Source: Gemmatimonas sp.
GTDB taxonomy: Bacteria; Gemmatimonadota; Gemmatimonadetes; Gemmatimonadales; Gemmatimonadaceae
DNA length: 50,477 bases
Reading direction: 5' to 3'
Assembly: GCA_025361705.1 (NCBI GenBank)
Contig: JANYJW010000048.1
Location: 1 to 50,477 of the forward strand
Numbering within the stretch: the stretch's first letter is position 1; every line of letters begins with the position of its first letter. This document shows positions 21,230 through 28,226 of the stretch, one piece after another. A program made the position numbers and the translations under genes. The notes below the pieces were generated by a model. That model made no database searches, was not told the DNA's origin, and worked only from the letters and a program-made list of their open reading frames with translations.

Positions 21230-22206
21230 CGAAGCGCCGGGTCGGCGTCCTTGGCACCTTCGTCTGGGACGTGATCTACGGACGGGACGTCAGGACGGTC
21301 CCGGTGCAGGAGTGGGGCGGCATCACGTACGCGCTTGCCGGCTTCGACGCGGCGCTCCCGGACGACTGGGAGGTGGTGCCCCTCGTGAAGGTGGGTGACG
21401 ATCTCGCAACGGAAGCCCGCGCCTTTCTGCAGACGCTGCGGCGGCTGGCGCCGGACGCGGCCCCCGTGGCCGTGCCGTATCCCAACAACCGCGTGGAGCT
21501 GCGCTACGTGGACGACGCGCGCCGCAGCGAGGTGCTCACGGGCGGCGTGCCTGGGTGGACGTGGCAGGGACTGCAGCCGCTGCTCGCCGGGCTCGACGCG
21601 CTGTATGTGAACCTCATCTCGGGGTTCGAGCTCGACCTCGAGACGGCGATGCTGCTGCGCCAGCATTTCCGCGGCCCCATCTACTGTGACCTCCACTCGC
21701 TCGTGCTGGCCGTGCAGCCGTCGGGCCTGCGCACCCTGCAGCCGCTGCCACGCGTGGCCGAGTGGTGCCGCTGCTTCGACCTGCTGCAGGTGAACGAGGA
21801 CGAGTTGTCGATGCTGGCCCCCGACGGGTTGGCGCTGGCGGCCACCGCGCTGGCCAACGGCGTGCAGTCGCTGGTGGTCACGCTGGGTGCGCGGGGCGCG
21901 GTCTACTTTGCGCCGTCGCACTTTGGGCGCCTGGCCGATCGCATCGCCGGATTGCCTCCGCTCGCGTTGTCAAGTGGCGCCCTGCGCACAGCGTTGCTCG
22001 CGCCGAGTGCCCATCAGGTCCGCGTCAAGGGGGATCCCACCGGGTGCGGCGACGTGTTCGGCGCTACCTATTACTCACGGCTGCTCGCGGGTGATATTAT
22101 GACGGATGCGCTGCGGGCGGCCCTCAATGCCGCCGCCCGCAATGTCGAGCACCGCGGAGCCACCGGGCTCGCGCATTTCCTCCGTGGAGAACTGAGTCCC
22201 TCGTGA
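21226..22206 (+). CDS. PfkB-like carbohydrate kinase
   Basis: A 326-residue protein with a ribokinase-like fold. The C-terminal signature GDPTGCGDVFGATY (about 273-286) contains the catalytic-base Asp of PfkB kinases in the form GCGD rather than the usual GAGD. An early glycine pair (WGGITYALAG) matches the substrate lid region. The substrate is not evident. The neighbouring GT9 makes a heptose or nucleoside sugar kinase tempting, but the sequence does not prove it. GTG start and stop both overlap neighbours by four bases. Confidence 0.82.
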   Translation: MTKRRVGVLGTFVWDVIYGRDVRTVPVQEWGGITYALAGFDAALPDDWEVVPLVKVGDDLATEARAFLQTLRRLAPDAAPVAVPYPNNRVELRYVDDARRSEVLTGGVPGWTWQGLQPLLAGLDALYVNLISGFELDLETAMLLRQHFRGPIYCDLHSLVLAVQPSGLRTLQPLPRVAEWCRCFDLLQVNEDELSMLAPDGLALAATALANGVQSLVVTLGARGAVYFAPSHFGRLADRIAGLPPLALSSGALRTALLAPSAHQVRVKGDPTGCGDVFGATYYSRLLAGDIMTDALRAALNAAARNVEHRGATGLAHFLRGELSPS

Positions 22207-23084
22207 ACGTCATCACCGTGCCGGGGTCGCTCGACGACCAGACCTTCGAGTCCGTGCTGGAGCAGATCGCCAAGCTCCCGGTCGACGCGCGACTGCTCGT
22301 GGACGCCCGCAACACCACGTGGGCGTCGCCCTATGGGCTGACGGCGCTGCTGACGCTGGCGCAGACGCGCGAGGAAAAGCCGCAGTTCTTTCCGCCGGAA
22401 AAGGAGGACACCGCCTCCTACTGGTCGCGCGCCAATTTCTTCAGGTACGCGGACGACCTGTTCGAGATCAAGGGACGCGTGCCCAGCCAGCGTACCGAGC
22501 GCGAGTCGACGACGCTGCTGGAAATCACGCCGGTGTCCAAGAGCGACGACGTGCACACGGTGGTGGAGCGCATCCAGAGCAAGGCGGCGCACATCATCAC
22601 GCAGAACCTCCACCTCGAGTCGCGCGCCGTGCTCGGGTTTGCGATGACGCTGTCGGAGGCGTGCCAGAACATCGTCGAGCACGCCGGGCGCGGCGGGTGG
22701 GTGGCCGTGCAGAACTACAACTACCGCAAGCGGATGGGGCGGCACGTGGTGCAGATCGCCGTGTGCGACGCGGGCATCGGCATCCGCCAGTCGCTCGAGA
22801 GCGGCAACCGCCGGCCGCTGACCGACCGCTGGGACGATGGCCAGGCGCTCGAGACGGCCGTGATGCAGGGCATGAGCCGCTTTCCCGACCACGGCCGCGG
22901 CCAGGGCTTCAAGGGAATTCGCGGCTATCTGGGCAAGTGGTCGGGCAAGCTTGCGGTGCGCAGCGGCACATCGCGCGTGGCCATTGTCCCACCCTGGGAC
23001 GACGATGTCCCGCGCCGCGACCATCTCTCGCCCATGCCGGGCACGCAATTGCTGATCATGATTCCGGAAAAGGTCGAGCGCTGA
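22203..23084 (+). CDS. STAS-like/HATPase anti-sigma-type kinase
   Basis: A 293-residue cytoplasmic protein. Residues 1-90 look like a STAS-type alpha/beta domain (LLVDARNTTWASPYGLTALL). The rest is a GHKL ATPase with N-box SEACQNIVEHA (around 155-165), G1 CDAGIGI and G2 GQGFKGIRGYLG. No dimerisation/phosphoacceptor His domain and no membrane segment exist, so it resembles SpoIIAB/RsbW-type protein kinases more than a two-component sensor. The next gene encodes a STAS-like protein, its likely partner. Start GTG overlaps the kinase stop (GTGA). Confidence 0.85.
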   Translation: MNVITVPGSLDDQTFESVLEQIAKLPVDARLLVDARNTTWASPYGLTALLTLAQTREEKPQFFPPEKEDTASYWSRANFFRYADDLFEIKGRVPSQRTERESTTLLEITPVSKSDDVHTVVERIQSKAAHIITQNLHLESRAVLGFAMTLSEACQNIVEHAGRGGWVAVQNYNYRKRMGRHVVQIAVCDAGIGIRQSLESGNRRPLTDRWDDGQALETAVMQGMSRFPDHGRGQGFKGIRGYLGKWSGKLAVRSGTSRVAIVPPWDDDVPRRDHLSPMPGTQLLIMIPEKVER

Positions 23085-23653
23085 TGATGTCACCGCATAC
23101 CATCGACGTCTGCCAGGTGCTGCGCAGCGCCGTCAACCAGAACTACGGCAACCTCCTCACCCGCGACACGGGCATGGCGGTGCGCCACCAGATTGAACGC
23201 GAACTCGCGGCCAACCGCGAGGGCGGCATCACGTCGCTCGACTTCTCGAGCATCGGCATGATGGACTACTCGTGCGCCGATGAGGTCGTGGCCAAGCTGC
23301 TCGTGCTGCTCCAGAACGACGACATCACGCGCGGCGGGTACGTGGTGTTCTGCGGCATTGGCGAGGAACATCTCGAGCTGGTGGAGTCGGTGCTCACGCA
23401 CCACGGCCTGGCGCTGGTCTGCCTGTGCGACGACGGCTGCGCGCGGCTGATTGGCCGCGCCAGCGACGCCGAGCGGCGCGCGTGGGAGATGGTGCGCATC
23501 CGCGGCCACGCGGCCCCGGCCGAACTGGCCGACGAGTTCGGCTTTGGCGAGGAGATCGTGGCCCGGGTGCTCGATGACCTCTCGCGCCGCCGCCTCGTGC
23601 GCCGCAACAGCACGGGCTTCATTGCGCTCGACGTGCCCGACACGGTGCAGTAA
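23084..23653 (+). CDS. STAS-like (DUF4325-type) protein with winged-helix C-terminus
   Basis: A 189-residue protein. Residues 45-75 (SLDFSSIGMMDYSCADEVVAKLL) have the pattern of STAS/DUF4325 domains that pair with GHKL ATPases. Residues 128-180 look like a winged helix (RAWEMVRIRG, PAELADEFGFGEEIVARVLDDLSRR and a final beta hairpin). Partner-switch antagonists normally lack a DNA-binding domain, so the fusion is notable: the output may be direct transcriptional control. The ATG overlaps the previous stop (TGATG); a second ATG follows directly. Confidence 0.82.
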   Translation: MMSPHTIDVCQVLRSAVNQNYGNLLTRDTGMAVRHQIERELAANREGGITSLDFSSIGMMDYSCADEVVAKLLVLLQNDDITRGGYVVFCGIGEEHLELVESVLTHHGLALVCLCDDGCARLIGRASDAERRAWEMVRIRGHAAPAELADEFGFGEEIVARVLDDLSRRRLVRRNSTGFIALDVPDTVQ

Positions 23654-23958
23654 TGACGGGCGGCTACAATCCTCCCCTGCAGGTCGTCGGCTTCATCTCC
23701 ACCAAGCGCGGCGACGCGGAGCGCGGGCCCGCCGTGCACCTGCGGCCCGACGACGCCGCCTTGCGCGGCATCGTCGACGGCACGGTGGTCTGGATCTACG
23801 GGCCGCGCCGGCACGACCTGGCGCAGGCCATCGTCGACGACACGATTTCCCGCGGTGGCGTCGTGGTGCGCGATGTCGCGGGCATCGCTCCCACCGAAAT
23901 CATCCGCCTCGTGCGCGTCGACGCCGATCGCCCCGTGCTGAATCCCAAGCCGGTCTGA
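23653..23958 (+). CDS. Small conserved-looking protein of unknown function
   Basis: A 101-residue soluble protein, not recognised. It appears mostly beta, with hydrophobic strands (LQVVGFIS, TVVWIYG, GVVVRDV, IIRLVRV) separated by charged turns. The segment VHLRPDDAALRGIVDGTVVWIYG faintly recalls a double-psi beta-barrel as in molybdopterin-binding domains. Its start overlaps the STAS-winged-helix stop as TAATG and it ends three bases before the PLP enzyme, so it is firmly inside the operon and likely functionally tied to the regulatory pair. Confidence 0.75.
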   Translation: MTGGYNPPLQVVGFISTKRGDAERGPAVHLRPDDAALRGIVDGTVVWIYGPRRHDLAQAIVDDTISRGGVVVRDVAGIAPTEIIRLVRVDADRPVLNPKPV

Positions 23959-23961
23959 CCC

Positions 23962-25128
23962 ATGGCACCCTCCAAGAAGCCTGCTCGCCCCCACGCCCTC
24001 GCCACGCTGGTGCTCCACGCCGGCGAAGGACCGCACGCCGCGGGCGACCCGGTGGTGTCGCCGCTCGTGCAGTCCGTGAACTACGTGCAGGAACCGGGCG
24101 GCGACGACAACCTGATGTACACGCGGTACGGCAACACGCCCAACGCGGACCGCATCCAGAAGCGCATCGCAGCGCTCGAGGGCGCGGAAGCGGCACTGAT
24201 GCTGGCCAGCGGCATGGGCGCAACGGCGTGCGGCCTGCTCGCCCTGCTGCGCCCCGGCGACCACCTGCTGGCCAGCCAGTACATCTACGGCGGCACGCAC
24301 CGGCTGCTCACCGAGGAGTTCACGCAGATGGGCATCGACGTCACACTCGTCGAGCCCTTCGAGCCGCGCGCGTGGCGCAAGCGCCTGCGCAAGGAGACGC
24401 GCGCCATCTTCATCGAGTCGCCGGTCAACCCGACCTGCCGCGTGCTCGACATGCGCGGCGTCTCGCTGCTCACCAAGGAACTCGGCATCGCCCTCGTGGT
24501 CGACTCCACGTTCGCGAGCCCGGTCAACTTCCGCCCGCTCGAGCACGGCGCCGACGTCGTCATCCACTCGGCCACCAAGTTCCTCAACGGCCATCACGAT
24601 GTGCTCGGCGGCATCGTCTGCGGCACCGCCCCGTACATCGACGAGGTGCGCCAGAAGGAAATCGTGTGGGGCCAGACGCCCGATCCGTTTGCGTGCTGGC
24701 TGCTCGAGCGCGGACTCAAGACGCTCGACGTGCGGGTGCAGCGGCAGAACGAGTCGGCGATGGCCATCGCCGAGTGGCTCGAGGGGCGCAAGGAGGTGCG
24801 GCGATGCCACTACCCCGGCCTCGCCAGCCACCCGGATCACGAAGTCGCCGCGGACCAGCTCGACGGATTCGGCGGCATGATCGCGTTCGAGCTCGCCGGC
24901 GGTGCGCGCTCGGCCGACCGCTTCGCCAAGCGGCTCAAGCTGGCGCGCTACGCGGCCAGCCTCGGGGGCGTCGACACGCTGGTCAGCGAACCGCGCTACT
25001 CGTCGCACGCGCGGCTGACGGCCGACCAGCGCGCCCACATCGGCATTCCCGACGGGTTCATCCGCCTCAGCGTCGGACTGGAGGACGTGCATGACATCAT
25101 CGCGGACCTCGAGCAGGCGCTGCGCTAG
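23962..25128 (+). CDS. Cys/Met metabolism PLP-dependent enzyme (cystathionine gamma-synthase/lyase family)
   Basis: A 388-residue fold-type I PLP enzyme of the trans-sulfuration family. YTRYGNTP (53-60) supplies phosphate-binding Tyr/Arg, SGMGA (83-87) sits over the cofactor, D181 in VDSTFASP contacts the pyridine nitrogen and K206 in SATKFLNGH is the Schiff-base lysine. The SVGLED segment near the C-terminus is also conserved. The sequence does not separate cystathionine gamma-synthase, beta/gamma-lyase or O-acetylhomoserine sulfhydrylase. It is spaced three bases from each neighbour. Confidence 0.93.
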   Translation: MAPSKKPARPHALATLVLHAGEGPHAAGDPVVSPLVQSVNYVQEPGGDDNLMYTRYGNTPNADRIQKRIAALEGAEAALMLASGMGATACGLLALLRPGDHLLASQYIYGGTHRLLTEEFTQMGIDVTLVEPFEPRAWRKRLRKETRAIFIESPVNPTCRVLDMRGVSLLTKELGIALVVDSTFASPVNFRPLEHGADVVIHSATKFLNGHHDVLGGIVCGTAPYIDEVRQKEIVWGQTPDPFACWLLERGLKTLDVRVQRQNESAMAIAEWLEGRKEVRRCHYPGLASHPDHEVAADQLDGFGGMIAFELAGGARSADRFAKRLKLARYAASLGGVDTLVSEPRYSSHARLTADQRAHIGIPDGFIRLSVGLEDVHDIIADLEQALR

Positions 25129-25131
25129 CCG

Positions 25132-25851
25132 ATGATCCGCTTCTCGCACGTGCACAAGTCGTTCGCGCGCACCGGCGCGGCGCTCGCCGACGTCTCGTTC
25201 CAGGTGAACAAGGGCGAGTTCGTGTTCATTACCGGTCCCAGCGGCGCCGGCAAGAGCACCATTCTCAAGCTCTGCTTCTTCGACGAGCGGCCCTCGCAGG
25301 GCGAGGTGAAGGTGTACGGCATCAGCTCGGCCACGTACACGCCGGCTGACGTGCCCCGGCTGCGCCGGCGGCTGGGCATCATCTTTCAGGACTTCCGGCT
25401 GCTCGAAGACCGCAGTGTCGAGGCCAACATCGCCTTTGCGCTCGAGGTCACGGGCACGCCGGCGGGCCAGATTGCCGGGCGCGTGGCGCGATTGCTCGCC
25501 CAGGTGGGACTGGCCGCCAAGGCGACGGCCATTCCCCGCGAGTTGTCCGGTGGCGAGCAGCAGCGCGTGGCGATTGCGCGCGCGCTGGCCAACGATCCCG
25601 TCGCGCTCGTCGCCGACGAGCCCACGGGCAACCTCGACGAGCGCGCCACGCGCGGCATCTTCCAGCTCTTCAAGGACATCAACGCCAGCGGCACCGCCGT
25701 GCTGATGGCCACGCACGACCTCGACCTCGTGCGCCGGTCGGGGTGCCGCAACATCGAGATCAACCGCGGGCAGCTCGTGTTCGACTCGGCGGCCGATGGC
25801 GGATTCCGCGCCTCCGGTGCCTCGCCCATGATGGAGGAGGACGACGCATGA
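25132..25851 (+). CDS. ftsE: Cell-division ABC ATPase FtsE
   Basis: A 239-residue ATPase that with FtsX forms an ABC-like complex at the septum controlling peptidoglycan hydrolases. Walker A GPSGAGKST is at 35-43, the signature LSGGEQQRV near 138-146, and Walker B ALVADEPTGNLD follows. The length, slightly over the usual 220-230, comes from a Ser/Ala/Met tail. The following two genes encode FtsX and EnvC, confirming the assignment over a generic LolD/MacB-type ATPase. Its stop overlaps the ftsX ATG (ATGA). Confidence 0.93.
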   Translation: MIRFSHVHKSFARTGAALADVSFQVNKGEFVFITGPSGAGKSTILKLCFFDERPSQGEVKVYGISSATYTPADVPRLRRRLGIIFQDFRLLEDRSVEANIAFALEVTGTPAGQIAGRVARLLAQVGLAAKATAIPRELSGGEQQRVAIARALANDPVALVADEPTGNLDERATRGIFQLFKDINASGTAVLMATHDLDLVRRSGCRNIEINRGQLVFDSAADGGFRASGASPMMEEDDA

Positions 25852-26696
25852 GGCTCGCCTTCCGCGAGGCACTGCTCGCCTTCCGGCGCGCGCCGATGCT
25901 CAGCGCGCTCTCCATCACGACCATCGCCTTTTCGCTCTTTGCCTTTGGCCTGTTCGGGCTGGTAGCGCTGAACATCCGCAACGCGCTGCAGAAGGTGGAA
26001 GACCGCGTCGAGATCCGCGCGTTCATCGCCGACGGCACCGGCGCCGAGGCGACGAGCGCGGCGCTGGGCGACATCGCGGCCTTTCCCGAGGCGGCGTCGG
26101 TGCGCCTCGTCACGCAGACGCAGGCGCTCGACCGGGCGCGCCTCGAACTGGGCGAGTTCAGTGACGTCTTTGAGGAGGGCATCCTGCCCGCCTCCATCGA
26201 AGTGCGTCTCAAGACCGGCTTTCGCGACCCCGCGACGGTGCGCGCCGTCGCCAAGCGCATCGAGGTCTACGACTTCATCGACGACATCCGCTTTGGCGAG
26301 GAGTGGGTGGAGAAGCTCCACCGCCTGCGCAACATCGCCACGCTGGCCGGTGCCACGCTCGGGCTGACGTTTGCCGTGGTCGCGATCATCATCATCGGGT
26401 CGACCATCCGGATGGCGGTGATGGCGCGGTCGCGCGAGATCGCCATCATGCGCCTCGTCGGGGCGACCAACGGCTTCATTCGCGCGCCGTTTCTCATCGA
26501 GGGCTTCCTGAAGGGGACGCTTGGCGGCGCGCTGGCGCTCGTGCTCGCGTGGGTGGCGCTGGCGATCATCAATCGCTTCGTCGTGCAAGCGACGTTCTTC
26601 GATCCCTGGATGGGCGCCGTGGGCGTGGTCGCGGGCGCGTGCATCGGACTGGCGGGGTCGGCGCTGAGTGTGGGGCGCCATCTGAAGCGCGTATGA
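25848..26696 (+). CDS. ftsX: Cell-division ABC permease FtsX
   Basis: A 282-residue inner-membrane protein. TM1 is at about 18-42, the extracellular loop with a PLD-like domain at about 50-160 (EIRAFIADG, ASIEVRLK), and three further hydrophobic helices at about 170-195, 220-245 and 253-272. REIAIMRLVGATNGFIRAPFLIEG is the conserved FtsX segment. The large loop is the part that contacts periplasmic hydrolase activators such as EnvC, which is the next gene. Confidence 0.94.
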   Translation: MRLAFREALLAFRRAPMLSALSITTIAFSLFAFGLFGLVALNIRNALQKVEDRVEIRAFIADGTGAEATSAALGDIAAFPEAASVRLVTQTQALDRARLELGEFSDVFEEGILPASIEVRLKTGFRDPATVRAVAKRIEVYDFIDDIRFGEEWVEKLHRLRNIATLAGATLGLTFAVVAIIIIGSTIRMAVMARSREIAIMRLVGATNGFIRAPFLIEGFLKGTLGGALALVLAWVALAIINRFVVQATFFDPWMGAVGVVAGACIGLAGSALSVGRHLKRV

Positions 26697-27943
26697 GGCG
26701 GCAGATGGCAGATGCCTTCCGACGCTGCCGCCGATGGCCGGCACGCCTGGCGCGCGCCGTGGCCGTCTCTGCCATCTGCCTTCTGCCATCTGCCATCTCC
26801 GCCCAGCAGCCCCAACCCGCCACACAGACCCCCGCCGAGCGCGCCAAGGTGCAGCGCGACGAACTGGACCGGGTGCGCGCAGAGCGTGAACGACTCGAGG
26901 CGCGCATGCGGGAATTGCAGGGGACGGCGCACGACCTCAGCGAGGAACGCACCAACATCGAGCGGCAGGCCGACGCCACGTCGCGCCTCGTGCGCTCGCT
27001 CGACAGCCAGATTGGCGCGCTCGCTGGTGAGGTCGACAACGCCACCTCGGGCCTCGTGATTGCGCAGGACGAACTGGTGATCAAGCGCTCCATGCTGCAG
27101 CGGCGCGTGCGTGAGATCTACAAGCGCGGCGCGCTCTACTCGCTCGAGGCGCTGCTGTCGGCGCAGTCCTTCGGCGCGCTCGTCGCGCGCTACAAGTACC
27201 TGCACCTCGTGGCCCAGCGCGACCGCGCGCTCGTGCGGCGCGTGGAGCTGCTCAACGACCAGATTTCCGGCACGCGCACCCAGCTGGTGCGCCTGCGCGG
27301 CGAGATGGAGCTGAGCCGGGAGCAGAAGTCCGAGGAGGAGCGTCGCCTGCGCGAGCTGGAGAGTGCGCGCGGCAAGTCGCTGGCCAAGGTGCAGCAGTCG
27401 GCCCGCCAGACTGAGGTGCGCCTGCAGCAGATTCAGCGCGACGAAAAGCGGTTGGGCGACCTGATCGCCGTCTTCGAGGCCGAGCGTCGGCGCGCCGTGG
27501 CCGCGCGCCCCAACGCGCCGGCGGCCCTGAGCACGCTCCGCACCAGCGACTTTGGTCGGCTTGACTGGCCCGTGGAAGGGCAGATCCTCTATCGTTTTGG
27601 CCGCGTGGTGAACGCCAATAACACCACCACCCGCTGGAACGGCATCGGCATCGGCGCGGCGGCCGGCACCGCGGTCAAGTCGGTGGCTGCCGGCAGCGTG
27701 GTGCTGGCCGAAGCATTCGGCACATATGGCCAGACGGTGATCGTCAGCCACGGCGACGGCGATTTTTCGGTGTATGGTTCATTGGCACGGCTGGACGTGC
27801 GCAAGGGACAGACGATCCAGAAGGGACAGGTCGTGGGCGCCGTCGGGCGCACGGATCCCGACCTCGATGCTCATCTGCACTTTGAAATGCGACCCAAGGG
27901 ACGCGCCGTGGACCCGCTCGAATGGCTGCGCAACCGGAAATGA
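26693..27943 (+). CDS. envC: EnvC-like murein hydrolase activator (coiled coil and degenerate LytM/M23)
   Basis: A 416-residue exported protein. A signal peptide (1-37, SAISA then QQ) is followed by a long coiled coil (about 45-270) and a LytM domain (about 290-412). Where active M23 peptidases have HxGIDI, this has WNGIGIGA, so the first zinc ligands are missing, as in Escherichia coli EnvC (an amidase activator, not an enzyme). A later HLHFEM, usually degenerate in EnvC, is retained. Its position directly after ftsEX (ATGA overlap) supports activation of septal amidases through FtsX. Unusually, the signal-peptide core is encoded by tandem 7-bp repeats. Confidence 0.9.
   Translation: MRRQMADAFRRCRRWPARLARAVAVSAICLLPSAISAQQPQPATQTPAERAKVQRDELDRVRAERERLEARMRELQGTAHDLSEERTNIERQADATSRLVRSLDSQIGALAGEVDNATSGLVIAQDELVIKRSMLQRRVREIYKRGALYSLEALLSAQSFGALVARYKYLHLVAQRDRALVRRVELLNDQISGTRTQLVRLRGEMELSREQKSEEERRLRELESARGKSLAKVQQSARQTEVRLQQIQRDEKRLGDLIAVFEAERRRAVAARPNAPAALSTLRTSDFGRLDWPVEGQILYRFGRVVNANNTTTRWNGIGIGAAAGTAVKSVAAGSVVLAEAFGTYGQTVIVSHGDGDFSVYGSLARLDVRKGQTIQKGQVVGAVGRTDPDLDAHLHFEMRPKGRAVDPLEWLRNRK
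26700..26797. repeat. Heptad repeat (family A), locus 2, within the envC signal-peptide region
   Basis: The left arm GGCAGATGGCAGAT (26700-26713) is inverted relative to four in-phase units TGCCATC, TGCCTTC, TGCCATC and TGCCATC (26770-26797). The units encode the hydrophobic core and end of the EnvC signal peptide; the left arm encodes its first residues. Confidence 0.8.
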
Positions 27944-28146
27944 TCACCAGGCGTTGCGCCGTCTGCAGCCGGCTGCGCGCCTACGAGACGGACGACCGCT
28001 ACTGCATCGTGTGCGGATCGGACGCCCTGGAAGCCGCGTGCTCCTGTGGACGCGGGTATGACTTTGCGCTGCACGAAACGGGTGAGCTGCTGCATTGTCC
28101 GCGGTGCGGGAAACGGCTGCGGGGTCGGGATGGAGAGTTTGAATGA
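27940..28146 (+). CDS. Small double zinc-ribbon protein
   Basis: A 68-residue protein with two likely zinc sites: C6, C9, C22 and C25 (CAVC and CIVC), and CSC (34-36) with CPRC (53-56). No enzyme domain is present, so it is probably a nucleic-acid or protein adaptor of unknown role. ATG 27940 overlaps the envC stop as ATGA; an in-frame ATG at 27922 inside envC is possible. It is the last gene of the eleven-gene run. Confidence 0.75.
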   Translation: MITRRCAVCSRLRAYETDDRYCIVCGSDALEAACSCGRGYDFALHETGELLHCPRCGKRLRGRDGEFE

Positions 28147-28210
28147 CGATTCGGGGCTGAGATCCCGGGTTCGGATCGGAAACCGCAATTCGCGATGCCG
28201 ATTGGCGATG
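28147..28210. repeat. Degenerate repeat element upstream of nfo (family B)
   Basis: The gap before the endonuclease IV gene is filled by GATTCGG/GGCTGAG/ATCCCGG-like 7-bp steps. The beginning resembles the pilT-upstream element (GATTGGG/ACTCAGG/ATTGCGA) in the same register. It is clearly related in style but more diverged than the pilT/uvrA pair. Confidence 0.45.
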
Positions 28211-28226
28211 TACAGGTGAGGCACTG

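Noticed and set aside
23266-25872. 868-codon minus-strand frame opposite the PLP enzyme and ftsE
   Set aside because: Antisense to an operon whose genes are joined by overlaps; no motif and typical GC-driven lack of stops.
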